Shown: positions 44,235 through 54,252 of the stretch, piece after piece | Numbering within the stretch: position 1 is the first letter of the stretch | Layout of the letters: each line of letters starts with the position of its first letter | Assembly (NCBI RefSeq): GCF_003143975.1 | Contig: NZ_QFVR01000014.1 | Span: forward strand, 20,701-84,700 | Source of the DNA: Kurthia sibirica | GTDB lineage: Bacteria; Bacillota; Bacilli; Bacillales_A; Planococcaceae | DNA: 64,000 nucleotides | Direction of reading: 5' to 3' | The notes under the pieces: generated by a model | Databases searched by the model: none | What the model was told of the DNA's origin: nothing | The model's input: the letters and a program-made list of their open reading frames with translations, nothing else | Position numbers and translations under genes: made by a program

Positions 44235-45443
44235 ATGGCCACTATAAAAAGCGGTACAAAAGCATTTCATTTTACAACATTAGCACTCTTTGCTGGTGCT
44301 TTTAGTACATATGCCAACCTCTATATGACGCAACCTGTTTTACCGATGATTGCTAAAACATTTCATGTGTCACCAGCTACCGCCTCTTTATCTTTGTCTT
44401 TAACGACACTTGCGCTTGCTATATGCATGTTACTCGTTAGTTCGTTGTCTGAAGCGTGGGGACGAAAAAATATAATGACATTTTCAATGGTAGCTGTTGC
44501 ACTATTAACGATTGCTATTGCCTTTGCCCCAAGCTTTGGTGTTCTCCTGACCTTACGTGTCATTCAAGGCGCTTTATTTGCGGGTTTGCCTGCAATCGCT
44601 ATGGCATATTTAGGTGAGGAAATTGAACCAACAAGCTTGGGTATTGCAATGGGTTTATATATTAGCGGCAATTCGATTGGTGGGTTAGCTGGGCGTGTCA
44701 TAATGGGTTCAGTCAGCGATGTTTTCAACTGGCATATAGCGATGCTTGTCATCGGCATTATTAGTTTGATTGTCTCTATTGCTTTTTATTATTTACTCCC
44801 TATTTCTCAAAATTTTGTAAAACAAAAACTCGCATTACGTCCTTTACTTCATTCAATGGGGCAACATTTAAAAGATCCTGCTCTTCTATTATTATTTGGT
44901 GTTGGTTTTATATTAATGGGTTCCTTCGTAACGCTTTATAATTATGTCAGTTTCTTACTCATTGAACCCCCTTTTAATTTGAGTCAAACACTTGTTGGCA
45001 GTATTTTCATCGTCTATTTAGTCGGTACATTTAGTGCAACTTGGATGGGTAAACTTGGCGATCGTCATGGTAAATTCACTATGTTGTTCATTGCCATGCT
45101 ATTAATGATTGGTGGTGCAATGCTAACATTATTCGCCTATATCCCCATTATATTATTGGGCATCGCATTATTTACTTTTGGTTTTTTCGGAGGGCATGCA
45201 ATCGCTAGTAGCCTTGTTAGTAATCGAGCGACACATGATAAGGCACAAGCTGCGTCATTATATTTATTTTTTTATTATGTTGGTTCTAGCATCGGTGGAA
45301 CAATTGGTGGCTACTTTTTCATGCATAATGGTTGGTTTGGTGTCATTGCGATGATTATAATCTTATTGTCAATAGGCGTTCTCTTAAATTTCATATTGCG
45401 CTCCGTCATGAAAAAAGAATTTCGTGTAAATAGGTTCAACTAA
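44235..45443 (+). CDS. MFS transporter (YybF-like, DHA1)
   Basis: Twelve-helix facilitator of 402 residues. Helix 1 NLYMTQPVLPMIAKTFHVSPATASLSLS and the MLLVSSLSEAWGRKNIM motif A resemble arabinose-efflux/YybF-type exporters. It probably exports a small organic compound; substrate unknown. GGAG at 9 nt. Divergent LysR regulator likely controls it. Confidence 0.88.
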   Translation: MATIKSGTKAFHFTTLALFAGAFSTYANLYMTQPVLPMIAKTFHVSPATASLSLSLTTLALAICMLLVSSLSEAWGRKNIMTFSMVAVALLTIAIAFAPSFGVLLTLRVIQGALFAGLPAIAMAYLGEEIEPTSLGIAMGLYISGNSIGGLAGRVIMGSVSDVFNWHIAMLVIGIISLIVSIAFYYLLPISQNFVKQKLALRPLLHSMGQHLKDPALLLLFGVGFILMGSFVTLYNYVSFLLIEPPFNLSQTLVGSIFIVYLVGTFSATWMGKLGDRHGKFTMLFIAMLLMIGGAMLTLFAYIPIILLGIALFTFGFFGGHAIASSLVSNRATHDKAQAASLYLFFYYVGSSIGGTIGGYFFMHNGWFGVIAMIIILLSIGVLLNFILRSVMKKEFRVNRFN

Positions 45444-45548
45444 TGGATCCCTCTCAAAATTAGTATTAGTAAAGATAAAATACACCGGTTATCTCCACTA
45501 AAAATGGGCGCCCCTATTCTTTCACAGAAAACTTTTTTATTCACTTCA

Positions 45549-45598
45549 CATATAAAAAAGCGAGCTATGCTTCTTAAAAAGAAACATAACTCGCTCAA
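45549..45598. terminator. Hairpin between the MFS and PAP2 genes
   Basis: AAGCGAGCTATGCTTCTT / AAGAAACATAACTCGCTT imperfect stem; A-rich on the left. Serves the convergent genes. Confidence 0.6.
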
Positions 45599-45676
45599 AA
45601 TGATTGATTCTATCATTTACTTACAACAATAATTAACAAGATCTTTTCTCTGTGAAAACCTATACAGTTCTTGAAA

Positions 45677-46270
45677 TCATAGTTTTTTAAAAGCTCTTTT
45701 TCGTGCTTCATACCAAATAACTGCAATAGCAAAAACCGTAAAACCAAGCGACCAACCACCTATAACATCTGATAAATAGTGGCGTGTTCCCGCTATACGC
45801 GATAAGCCAATACATAGTGTCAGTACTGCCGCAATAGTGAATGCTATTGCTTTTTGTGTAGTTGAGCGGAACTCCGTTAGTAAGTAAGCAAGTGTTAGTA
45901 AATAGAGGATACCTGTCATAGCATGTCCTGATGGAAAACTATAACTTGTCAACTGATTCGTCAACTCGGGACGCGGTCGTTCAACAATTTTTTTAATAAT
46001 CGTATTAAGCATATTCCCACCAGCGATTGTTAGTAAAGCGAAGATCATGGCTCTAAAATTCTGTGCTTTAAACCACAAAACGAGCAACAATATAATGGCT
46101 ACAATGACGACAAATAAAGGCTCACCGATAATATGAAATGGTTCTAAAAAACGATTACCTTCAAATGTATCTTGACCCCATTGGTCCACTTTTTGAACCC
46201 AATGACTATTTAAATTGACCGCAAAAACTAAAAATATAATAAGTGTAATGACACCCGCAGTTAGTAACAT
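45677..46270 (-). CDS. PAP2-family membrane phosphatase
   Basis: Six-helix type 2 phosphatidic acid phosphatase of 197 residues. The three catalytic motifs are intact: KKIVERPRP, SFPSGHAMTG and SRIAGTRHYLSDVIGGW (SR-x5-H-x3-D), facing the outside. Related proteins dephosphorylate undecaprenyl-PP or phosphatidylglycerophosphate. Ribosome site GGAAGTG. Confidence 0.92.
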   Translation of the reverse strand: MLLTAGVITLIIFLVFAVNLNSHWVQKVDQWGQDTFEGNRFLEPFHIIGEPLFVVIVAIILLLVLWFKAQNFRAMIFALLTIAGGNMLNTIIKKIVERPRPELTNQLTSYSFPSGHAMTGILYLLTLAYLLTEFRSTTQKAIAFTIAAVLTLCIGLSRIAGTRHYLSDVIGGWSLGFTVFAIAVIWYEARKRAFKKL

Positions 46271-46470
46271 ATAGACACTTCCTTTTTTCTTGTATTTCTA
46301 TTTAACCACTTTTTGTCTTCAAACGCACTGTTTACATAAAACTTCTCATTCTAATGAAGAATATCACGTAAAATAACCGATTGCTTATTTCCGATCAAAC
46401 TAATTATTTTAATATTCCGATATATACAAAAGTCAAAATTGTATATACTAAGGAAAAAAGGAGTGAGCGC

Positions 46471-47598
46471 ATGCATTTTGATACAATTATTATTGGCGGT
46501 GGTTCAATGGGGATGTCTGCTGGTTATTTTTCTGCAAAAAACGGTAAGCAGACATTAATAATCGATCGTTATGAACCGCCACATCACTACGGTAGTCATC
46601 ATGGTAATACGCGTATTATTCGCTATGCTTATGGCGAAGGGCTCGACTATGTTCCGCTTGCATTACGGGCCAAAGAGTTGTGGCAAGAAGCGGAGATGCT
46701 TACACAACGTCGGCTAATTTCAGCCGTTGGCGTTCTTAATATTGGCTGTCAAGATGATATCTTTATGAAAAACATTATCCAATCAGCCAAGGACTTTAAT
46801 CTCCCTTTAGTCGTGATGACAAAAGAAGAAATTGAAAAAAAATGGCCGACCATCCACTTACAACAGCAGCAAATTGGCTGCTACGAGCCATCAGCTGGCT
46901 ATTTACATGTTGAAGACTGTATCGCTGCCTACAAAGACCTAGCGCAACTTGAAGGCGCATATTTCAGTTTTAACAACACGGTACTAAAAATAGAACAGCA
47001 ACCACAGCATATTGTTGTCCATACGACAAAAGGTCATTTTACTGCAGACCATATTATCGTGACGGTTGGTGCGTGGGCGCATCATTTTTTGCAAGAAGCT
47101 ACTATCCAACTACCGCTAACACCGCTTCGTAAAACATTCGCTTGGTTTGAAGCAAGTGAGCATTTTTCAGAAGAAAAATTCCCATGTTTTAGCTTTATAG
47201 AGCAAAATGCTACTTATTATGGCTTTCCCAATATCGATGGTACTGGCCTTAAAATAGGTCGCCATGATGGTGGACAACCAATGGATCCACGTGGAAAAAG
47301 GCATGACTTTGGCTCCTATATAGAAGATGAGGGCGATTTAGTTCATTTTCTTAAACGTTATATGCCCTCAGTGAGTAAGCTAATAGACGGACAAGCTTGT
47401 ATGTATTCCATGACACCAGATGAAGATTTCATCATCGACTATGCACCTACAAGTAAACGTATTATAATCGCTGCAGGTTTCAGCGGACATGGTTTTAAAT
47501 TTGCTAGTGCGATTGGCGAATTATTAAGTCAACTCGCAAATGATGAAAAAAGTCCATTTTTATCACCACGCTTTGCGATTAATCGTTTTATTACATGA
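46471..47598 (+). CDS. solA: N-methyl-L-tryptophan/sarcosine oxidase (SolA-like)
   Basis: Monomeric sarcosine oxidase-family flavoprotein of 375 residues. FAD-binding GGGSMGMSAGYFSAK, the family's GSHHGNTRIIRYAYGEG, and ACMYSMTPDEDFIID, whose Cys is the covalent FAD attachment site in MSOX. It oxidatively demethylates N-methyl amino acids with release of formaldehyde and H2O2. The frame opens at 46381; ATG 46471 has AAGGAGTG at about 5-6 nt and starts MHFDTIIIGGG. Confidence 0.92.
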   Translation: MHFDTIIIGGGSMGMSAGYFSAKNGKQTLIIDRYEPPHHYGSHHGNTRIIRYAYGEGLDYVPLALRAKELWQEAEMLTQRRLISAVGVLNIGCQDDIFMKNIIQSAKDFNLPLVVMTKEEIEKKWPTIHLQQQQIGCYEPSAGYLHVEDCIAAYKDLAQLEGAYFSFNNTVLKIEQQPQHIVVHTTKGHFTADHIIVTVGAWAHHFLQEATIQLPLTPLRKTFAWFEASEHFSEEKFPCFSFIEQNATYYGFPNIDGTGLKIGRHDGGQPMDPRGKRHDFGSYIEDEGDLVHFLKRYMPSVSKLIDGQACMYSMTPDEDFIIDYAPTSKRIIIAAGFSGHGFKFASAIGELLSQLANDEKSPFLSPRFAINRFIT

Positions 47599-47599
47599 C

Positions 47600-47637
47600 A
47601 AAAGCTTCGATACTTTTCCAAGTATCGAAGCTTTTTA
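47600..47637. terminator. Bidirectional terminator between solA and the siderophore operon
   Basis: AAAAGCTTCGATACTT / AAGTATCGAAGCTTTT stem with T-run. Confidence 0.9.
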
Positions 47638-47643
47638 TCGACT

Positions 47644-48627
47644 TTATTTAAGTGCTTTTGCAGCATCATCAACCATTGAGGTTACTGATTCTAAACCGCC
47701 ACCTGCAAGATACCAAGTTTCTGCATTTAAATAAACAATTTTATCATTTTTATATGCATTTGTTTTTTTGATTAAGTCATTTTCTAATGTCTTTTTAACA
47801 GATGATTTTTCGCCGATAGCTGAATCACGATCAACGACGAAAATAACATCTGGATTTTTATCTAAGACATATTCAGATGTAACTGTCTGACCATGTGTAG
47901 ACACTTCAATTTTTTCATCTGCTTGTTGGAAACCAAAAACATCATGTAAAATACCAAAACGTGAACCTGCGCCATAAGCGCTTAAACTACCTTGCGAGGC
48001 AAGAACAATTAATGCTTTGTCATTTTGAGCTGTAACTTTTTTGTGCAAATCATCAATCTTCGTTTGAATCTCTGCTAATTTTGTTGTCGCTTCATCTTCT
48101 TTACTGAAGATTTTACCAGCCAATTCAGTATTTGCAGTGAATGAAGCCATATATTTACTCGTATCTATACCAACGTATACTGTTGGAGCAATTTTATTGA
48201 ACTCTTCAAATGATGATGCTTGACGACCAGAGATGAAAATAACATCTGGTTGTAGCGCATCGATTGCTTCAAAGTCTGGCTCTTTTAAACCGCCAACATT
48301 TTTGTAATCTGCAGATTTATATGCTTCTAAATAGCTTGGAATTGAATCCTGTGGAACACCTACTACATTTTTAGAAAGACCGAGTGCATCAAGTGTATCT
48401 AAGAATCCCATATCAAAAACGACTACTTTTTTAGCATTTTTAGGTACTTTTACTGTTTTATTCACTTCTGTTTTCGTACCATCTTTTGCTTCTACGCCAA
48501 AGTTATTTTCCACTTCGATTGTCTCAACTTTTGAATCTGTACCTGATTTTTCTTTTGACGATGTACCGCATGCTGCTAAAGCTAATACAACTACCATTAG
48601 TAGTGCTGCAAATGACCATTTTTTCAT
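47644..48627 (-). CDS. yclQ: Siderophore-binding lipoprotein, YclQ/FatB-like
   Basis: Solute-binding lipoprotein of 327 residues with lipobox LALAAC and a periplasmic-binding fold of the FhuD type (GVPQDSIPSYLEAYKSADYKNVGGLKEPDFEAI, PDVIFISGRQA, TVYVGID). Matches the FatB/YclQ/FpuA class that binds petrobactin and related catecholates. Last gene of a four-gene Fur-box operon with its ATPase and two permeases. Confidence 0.9.
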   Translation of the reverse strand: MKKWSFAALLMVVVLALAACGTSSKEKSGTDSKVETIEVENNFGVEAKDGTKTEVNKTVKVPKNAKKVVVFDMGFLDTLDALGLSKNVVGVPQDSIPSYLEAYKSADYKNVGGLKEPDFEAIDALQPDVIFISGRQASSFEEFNKIAPTVYVGIDTSKYMASFTANTELAGKIFSKEDEATTKLAEIQTKIDDLHKKVTAQNDKALIVLASQGSLSAYGAGSRFGILHDVFGFQQADEKIEVSTHGQTVTSEYVLDKNPDVIFVVDRDSAIGEKSSVKKTLENDLIKKTNAYKNDKIVYLNAETWYLAGGGLESVTSMVDDAAKALK

Positions 48628-48644
48628 ATTAAATTAATTCCCTT

Positions 48645-49409
48645 CTATTTTGAGTCGAAGTATACGCAAATACGACAGTCATTGATTTCTTGAATCGGAA
48701 TGTTCATATCATATATATCCTTCAAAGATTCTGTATTTATAATGTCATTCGTTGGACCATCCTTCACGACGCGCCCATCTTTTAAAGCTACAATGCGATC
48801 CGAATAGACAGAGGCAAAGTTTATATCATGTAATACAATCACAACAGTCTTGCCTAAATCATCGACAAGACGGCGTAGTATACGCATAATTTGTACAGAG
48901 TGTTTCATATCTAAATTATTTAAAGGTTCATCTAACAGTACATACTCTGTATCCTGCGCAATAACCATAGCGATGAAAGCACGCTGACGTTGACCACCCG
49001 ACAATTCATCGAGGAATGAATCTTGCATTTCTACTAAATTCATATAATCGAGTGCTTGGTCGACCATTTTCTCATCTTCGGAAGTTAAACGTCCTTTTGA
49101 ATATGGAAACCTTCCAAATGATACGAGCTCGCGAATTGTCAGTCGTACATTCATGAAGTTAGATTGTTTTAAAATCGATACACGTTTTGCAAATTCATTG
49201 GATTTAAATGCCTTAACATCTGAAGAATCCAATAATACTTCACCAGAGTCAGCATTCATCAATCGGCTAACCATCGACAGTAAAGTTGATTTACCAGCAC
49301 CATTCGGCCCGATGAAGGACGTGATTTTTCCCGGATGAATAGTGACATTTACCGTATCGACAACCTTCTTTTTGCCGAACACTTTCGTAAGCTCTTTAAC
49401 TGCTATCAT
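48645..49409 (-). CDS. yclP: Siderophore ABC transporter ATPase, YclP-like
   Basis: ABC ATPase of 254 residues: Walker A GPNGAGKST, signature LSGGQRQRAFIA, Walker B YVLLDEPLNNLD and switch His VLHDINFA. Drives iron-siderophore import. Start overlaps the preceding permease stop by ATGA. C-terminal CRICVYFDSK is a feature of this subfamily. Confidence 0.93.
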   Translation of the reverse strand: MIAVKELTKVFGKKKVVDTVNVTIHPGKITSFIGPNGAGKSTLLSMVSRLMNADSGEVLLDSSDVKAFKSNEFAKRVSILKQSNFMNVRLTIRELVSFGRFPYSKGRLTSEDEKMVDQALDYMNLVEMQDSFLDELSGGQRQRAFIAMVIAQDTEYVLLDEPLNNLDMKHSVQIMRILRRLVDDLGKTVVIVLHDINFASVYSDRIVALKDGRVVKDGPTNDIINTESLKDIYDMNIPIQEINDCRICVYFDSK

Positions 49410-50359
49410 GATGATCGACTCTCCTTTAATAATAAATAGATAAAGTAAATGCCACCGATGAAATTAATGATGACACTAAGTGTAGTAGAAAATGAAAATA
49501 CACGTTCAATCACCCACTGACCACCGATTAACGCGATAAGACTAAATAATATGGCGCCAGTAATGGTAACAGAATGTTTATACGTATTGAAAAATTGATA
49601 GGACAGATTTGCAACGATTAAACCAAAGAAGGTAATCGGTCCGACTAAAGCGGTTGAAGTCGCAATCAAAATTGCTGATAACACAAGCATCGTTCTCACA
49701 ACACCATCGTAATTCACACCAAGATTGCGTGCATTATCACGCCCTAATGTCAGAACATCTAGCTCTTTTAACTTCGTCCAACCAATTGCAATCGTTCCGA
49801 CAACGATGAGTAGCGCTATCCATACAAGATCGCTATTGACGTTATTAAAGCTTGCAAACATTTTATCTTGCACATTCATGAACTCATTTGGATCGATTAA
49901 CACTTGTAAGAAAGTTGTTAAACTGCCGAGGAATGTTCCCACGATGATTCCGACGAGTAGTAGGAAATAAATGGGTTGGCCGTCTCCTTTAAACATAAAG
50001 TGATAGAGGAGCAAAGCAAAAACAACCATCGCGATTAATGAGATGAAAAAATTGAGCATTTGACTCAAAATGAGTACACTCATCGAACCAAAGATGAATA
50101 TAATCGCTGTTTGTACTAGCATATAGAGAGAATCGAGCCCCATAATACTCGGCGTTAAAATGCGATTATGCGAGATAGTTTGGAATGTTACCGTCGCATA
50201 AGCAATTGCTACACCTGTCAATGCCATAGCCAATACTTTAATAAGGCGGCGTGGCAAGGCATAGTGGTAGCTACCATTTAAGTCTTGAAAAACATATAAA
50301 ACGGTTAATACTGCGATGAGTAGTAACATGATTATTATTTTTACTTTATTGCTTCGCAT
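49406..50359 (-). CDS. yclO: Siderophore ABC permease, YclO-like
   Basis: FecCD-family permease of 317 residues with about nine to ten helices. LGRDNARNLGVNYDGVVR is the cytosolic coupling loop that contacts the ATPase; GPITFFGLIVANL is conserved. It overlaps the first permease gene by 14 nt, with GGGGAG 5 nt before its ATG. Confidence 0.92.
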   Translation of the reverse strand: MRSNKVKIIIMLLLIAVLTVLYVFQDLNGSYHYALPRRLIKVLAMALTGVAIAYATVTFQTISHNRILTPSIMGLDSLYMLVQTAIIFIFGSMSVLILSQMLNFFISLIAMVVFALLLYHFMFKGDGQPIYFLLLVGIIVGTFLGSLTTFLQVLIDPNEFMNVQDKMFASFNNVNSDLVWIALLIVVGTIAIGWTKLKELDVLTLGRDNARNLGVNYDGVVRTMLVLSAILIATSTALVGPITFFGLIVANLSYQFFNTYKHSVTITGAILFSLIALIGGQWVIERVFSFSTTLSVIINFIGGIYFIYLLLKESRSS

Positions 50360-51302
50360 ATGCTCTCCCCCTTATCAATAACACTAGGAAGATCGCACTG
50401 CCTAAAACTCCAACCATTAAGCTAATCGATATTTCATATGGATAGATGATCAATCTACCGAGGATATCACAGAACAGTAAGAATACTGCACCAAGCATAG
50501 CTGTGTGAGGCAATGTCTTTTGAAGATTATCACCTTTGAATATTGAAATAATATTTGGAATGATTAATCCCACAAACGGTATGACACCAACCGTTAATAC
50601 TACCGTTACAGAAATAAGCGCGACGAGTATTAAACCGAAGTTAACAATTCGTTTGTATCCAATTCCAAGATTCTTCGCAAAATCCTCTCCCATGCCCGCA
50701 ACCGTAAAGCGATTGGCATAGAAATACGAAATTATAAGTATCGGAACACTTATGTAAAGCAGTTCATAACGACCTTTCAAAATTGTGGAGAAGTCCCCTT
50801 GCATCCATGTTGAGAGATTTTGAATAATATCTGCTTTATACGCAAAAAATGTAGTAATCGAATTTAAAATATTCCCAAACATCATCCCGATTAAAGGAAT
50901 AAAGATGGCATCTTTAAATTTAATACGATTTAAAATTTGCATAAATAATAGCGTGCCGGCTAACGCAAAGATAAATGCGACAATCATTCGCTCAAGCATG
51001 GTAGCATTAACAAAAATCATCATAGACACTAAAATACCGAGCTTCGTAGCATCCAATGTCCCTGCAGTAGTTGGTGACACGAACTTATTGCGGCTTAAAC
51101 TTTGCATGATTAAACCGGCAATAGCCATTCCCATACCTGCTAATACAATCGCTACTAATCTAGGTACTCGACTAATTAAGAAAATTTGCGTTTCCTCTGA
51201 ATTAAAATCGAGAAGGTCTACTGGTGAAATACGAGTCACTCCTACAAAAAGTGAAAGAAGTGATAACAATATAAGCGCTATAAAAAGATATCTTTTCTTC
51301 AT
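50346..51302 (-). CDS. yclN: Siderophore ABC permease, YclN-like
   Basis: FecCD-family permease of 318 residues, first gene of the operon. ISRVPRLVAIVLAGMGMAIAGLIMQSLSRNKFVSPTTAG and the coupling loop GEDFAKNLGIGYKRI are typical. Forms a heterodimer with the YclO-like permease. GGGG at 6 nt. A Fur box lies about 110 nt upstream. Confidence 0.92.
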   Translation of the reverse strand: MKKRYLFIALILLSLLSLFVGVTRISPVDLLDFNSEETQIFLISRVPRLVAIVLAGMGMAIAGLIMQSLSRNKFVSPTTAGTLDATKLGILVSMMIFVNATMLERMIVAFIFALAGTLLFMQILNRIKFKDAIFIPLIGMMFGNILNSITTFFAYKADIIQNLSTWMQGDFSTILKGRYELLYISVPILIISYFYANRFTVAGMGEDFAKNLGIGYKRIVNFGLILVALISVTVVLTVGVIPFVGLIIPNIISIFKGDNLQKTLPHTAMLGAVFLLFCDILGRLIIYPYEISISLMVGVLGSAIFLVLLIRGRAYAKQ

Positions 51303-51408
51303 TGCAATCCCCGATGTCGTTAATATTTGAATTCTTCAAACCTTAAATGAGAATGGCTATCAGTAATTCACAACCTAATTATAGCATGATGACCACCTAA
51401 TTCAATGG

Positions 51409-51431
51409 CAAATGATTATCATTATCATTTA
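51409..51431 (-). promoter_or_regulatory. Fur box upstream of the siderophore operon
   Basis: Minus strand AAATGATAATGATAATCAT matches the Fur consensus GATAATGATAATCATTATC closely, with three overlapping TGATAAT-type repeats. Confidence 0.88.
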
Positions 51432-51890
51432 TGATACGAAATCACTAGTTAATTTTCCTTTTACAATCCGTTCTTTAAATCGACTTTAAACCCTGTAAAT
51501 AAAGGATTTCATTCTATGTTTTTGTATAAATTTCACTTTATTCATATTTTAAAAATAAAGTTATATTGTCACATATCAGACAAAAATGGTGAAGTGTTAC
51601 ATTTTTCCTCATCATAATTGAGAACAAGAAAAAAATTAATGGATAATTGCCGACGAAGGATATCTACTTATTTTAGAGAATCGACACAAGAAAATAACTA
51701 AGTAGATCTGTCATGATCATTCTGACATCTGATTAAATACGATACAATCGCTACTTGAACATACCGCAAATAACTACCAAGAATAGAAGACGAACAAAAA
51801 TCGTCATACTCCATAGTAAGTATGGCCACTATCATTTAGTTATCTCGACCATTATTTTTAGGTTCTACGTCAACTATTTGGGTAGCATGA
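51432..51890. other. Gene-poor stretch upstream of the siderophore operon
   Basis: About 460 nt without any ORF carrying a ribosome site, AT-rich up to 51640 and more mixed afterwards. It may contain the decayed remainder of the transposase-like fragment at 51897-52108. Confidence 0.4.
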
Positions 51891-51896
51891 TTTAGA

Positions 51897-52108
51897 TTTT
51901 TCAATTCACTTCACTTTTTCTATTTGTTCGTTTCGGACGAATCGCTTTCCACAAGAACAGCTATAACGTTGTCTTTTATAATAGAGAATCGTTACACGTT
52001 CAAAGCACTTGAGCTACTTTTTTTGAGTCCGATCATCGTGTATGTTAGTTGTTTATGTAACCAGAATGGACAAATAGGCATTTTCTTAGGTAGTGCTCTA
52101 TACATTGT
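51897..52108 (-). pseudogene. Decayed ISL3-type transposase fragment
   Basis: On the minus strand two adjoining frames give ALPKKMPICPFW (near 52061-52096) and, after a frame change, ILYYKRQRYSCSCGKRFVRN (51930-51989). A CPxC pair followed by R-x-R/Q-x-x-C-x-C-G-K-R-F is the N-terminal zinc-finger pattern of ISL3-family transposases. The second Cys of the first pair is now Trp, stops interrupt both frames, and no DDE core is recognisable. It is a short remnant, not a functional gene. Confidence 0.55.
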
Positions 52109-52109
52109 A

Positions 52110-52382
52110 AAGACATCATTTATTTCTCCAGCTTTGTGATGCGTGCATCTTTCCATCCGATGCATGCCCTATTAACATTCATGGCACACAACGCACCTTT
52201 CATTCTTTTTTCTCAGCGATTCAAGTATAAATGACTCGGTGGCGTTGTACTTTTTTGCGTTATATACCACAAGCTCGTATCTCCTACGGAATTAGTTGAA
52301 GCGAGGCCCGCGAAAAGCGTCGAGCAGAAATCGTATTGTTTGAAAATCCCAACCAATAGTATAGAAACTATTGTTAGTGTGA
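52110..52382. other. Intergenic stretch, possible repeat remnant
   Basis: About 270 nt. GAAGCGAGGCCCGCGAAAAGC (52299-52319) is GC-rich against its surroundings and recalls sequences inside short intergenic elements of related genera. No gene is supported. Confidence 0.3.
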
Positions 52383-52425
52383 AATCAAAAAAGCGAGTCA
52401 TTGATTTCTCAATGACTCGCTTGTG
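52383..52425 (-). terminator. Terminator of the POT transporter gene
   Basis: AAGCGAGTCATTGA / TCAATGACTCGCTT perfect stem; TTTTTT on the minus strand. Confidence 0.9.
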
Positions 52426-52443
52426 ATTTATGCTTATACACTT

Positions 52444-53931
52444 TTATTTAATCGTACCCATTTTACGTGAAATCCATGGGCTACATAGGAACATAATAAT
52501 ACATAAAACAAGAGCTGCTCCACCTAAATAACTGAAGTATTGCACTTCAGAAACTTTATCAAATACTTTTGCTAACTGCGCATTTATTGCTTGAGCTGCT
52601 GTATTAGATAGGAACCAGAGCGACATCGTTTGTGCTGCAAATGCTTCTGGTGCTAGCTTAGTCGTTGCCGACAAACCAACTGGAGAAACCAATAATTCAC
52701 CTATAACAACTAGGAAGAATGAGGCAACTAACCACCAAGGACTTACGAGTGTTTTACCATCTGATAATATTGCTGGGATAATCATTATTGCGAATGATAA
52801 ACCGGCGAATAATAAACCGTATGAAAATTTTTGAGCTGTTGAAGGTTGGCGTTTGCCAAGTTTCACCCAAAGATAGGCAAATAATGGTGCTAATAAAATA
52901 ATGAAAAGTGGGTTCAATGATTGGAACCAAGATGGTTCAATATGAAAACTGCCGACAGATAAATCTGTACGACTATCTGCATAGCGTGCAAGAATTGTTG
53001 ACCCTTGTTCTTCGATAGACCAGAACATTACAGCTGCAATGAATAATGGAATATATGCTAACAGATGTGATTTTTCTTCTTTTTTTGTTTTCTTAGATGT
53101 AAACATCCAGATGAAGACAGCAATTGGTGCTAATAATCCGATTACCGTAAAGAAGTTTACTGCATTATTGATTGTTACATAACCGAAGTACGCAAGAATC
53201 GCTAAAATGATAGCAAAAATAATTAAACTAATAATACCCGATTTAATAATTTTAACTTTTTCATTTTCATTTAATGGATTTGTCGGTTCAACACCAACAT
53301 CACCAAGATTTTTCTTTTCTGTCACTTTGAATATAATTAAACCGAAAGCCATACCTACAGCAGCAATACCAAAACCTGCATGGTAGTTATAATGTGAAGA
53401 TACTGCACCAATTAATAATGGTGCCGCAAATGAACCAAGGTTGATACCCATTACAAAGATACTGAATCCTGAATCTCGACGTTCATCATCCTTCGAATAA
53501 ATATCACCAACAATTGAAGATATATTTGGTTTTAATAAACCTGTACCTAAAATAATGAGTACCATCGAGCCTAATAACATACCAATGCCACCTGGTAAGG
53601 CTAAGACAATATGACCAAGCATGATCAATACGCCACCCCAGAAAACAGTACGTCTTGTACCTAGAATACGGTCAGAAACCCATCCACCGATAATTCCTGA
53701 CATATAAACTAATGATCCATAGATAGACATAATAGAAGTAGCAGTTGTTTTATCAATACCTAAACCGCCATTTGCTACTGTGTCGTACATGAAATAAATT
53801 AAAATTGCGCGCATACCGTAGTATGAGAAACGTTCCCAAAATTCTGTGAAGAATAATGTAAATAAGCCCTTAGGGTGACCGAAAAATCCCTTTTGTGGGA
53901 CTGTTTTGACTAGCTCTTCTTTAGACGCCAT
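52444..53931 (-). CDS. dtpT: POT-family di/tripeptide:H+ symporter
   Basis: Proton-dependent oligopeptide transporter of 495 residues. Helix 1 ExxERFxYYG motif (FTEFWERFSYYGMRAIL), the DRILGTRRTVFWGG loop, PTR2 signature with DSGFSIFVMGINLGSF, and WSIEEQGST on helix 7 are all intact. It imports di- and tripeptides as in DtpT/YclF. Start ATG 53931 has AGGA 6 nt upstream; the longer TTG start at 53949 is not needed. Confidence 0.93.
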   Translation of the reverse strand: MASKEELVKTVPQKGFFGHPKGLFTLFFTEFWERFSYYGMRAILIYFMYDTVANGGLGIDKTTATSIMSIYGSLVYMSGIIGGWVSDRILGTRRTVFWGGVLIMLGHIVLALPGGIGMLLGSMVLIILGTGLLKPNISSIVGDIYSKDDERRDSGFSIFVMGINLGSFAAPLLIGAVSSHYNYHAGFGIAAVGMAFGLIIFKVTEKKNLGDVGVEPTNPLNENEKVKIIKSGIISLIIFAIILAILAYFGYVTINNAVNFFTVIGLLAPIAVFIWMFTSKKTKKEEKSHLLAYIPLFIAAVMFWSIEEQGSTILARYADSRTDLSVGSFHIEPSWFQSLNPLFIILLAPLFAYLWVKLGKRQPSTAQKFSYGLLFAGLSFAIMIIPAILSDGKTLVSPWWLVASFFLVVIGELLVSPVGLSATTKLAPEAFAAQTMSLWFLSNTAAQAINAQLAKVFDKVSEVQYFSYLGGAALVLCIIMFLCSPWISRKMGTIK

Positions 53932-54207
53932 GTGAATTCCTACTTTCAATTTCTTAAATAGTCAAAAAACTTACTATATTATGTCTTTTAAAAAAAGAAT
54001 ATGTCCATTATATACACACAAATTTACCATGTCAAAATTTAGAAAATACAAATTTTTCTGATTATTTGACACAATTATTCACCTATAAAACAAGGTTTAC
54101 TCTGGTATATAAGGTATTTAGAAAAAATATTAAAGTCCTGTATTTCAGTATGAAATTGCCATTTCTTGAAACACTGTCCTGTCTATACATACACTTAAAG
54201 AAAAAAT
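53932..54207. other. Intergenic region upstream of the peptide transporter
   Basis: About 275 nt, AT-rich, between dtpT-like and hflX genes that point the same way. It should hold the dtpT promoter. No ORF, riboswitch or clear operator recognised. Confidence 0.4.
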
Positions 54208-54250
54208 AAAGAAGCATGCTATAATATACCCCGTTATAACATGCTTCTAA
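54208..54250 (-). terminator. Terminator of hflX
   Basis: Minus strand GAAGCATGTTATAA / TTATAGCATGCTTC stem with TTTATTTTTT tail. Confidence 0.85.
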
Positions 54251-54252
54251 CA

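Noticed and set aside
45520..45657. Distant inverted repeat TTTCACAGA / TCTGTGAAA
   Set aside because: Only 9 bp with a loop over 100 nt; can occur by chance and the closer hairpin at 45549 explains termination.
51924..52139. 71-codon plus-strand ORF in the gap upstream of yclN
   Set aside because: The opposite strand shows the transposase zinc-finger remnant; this frame has no ribosome site.
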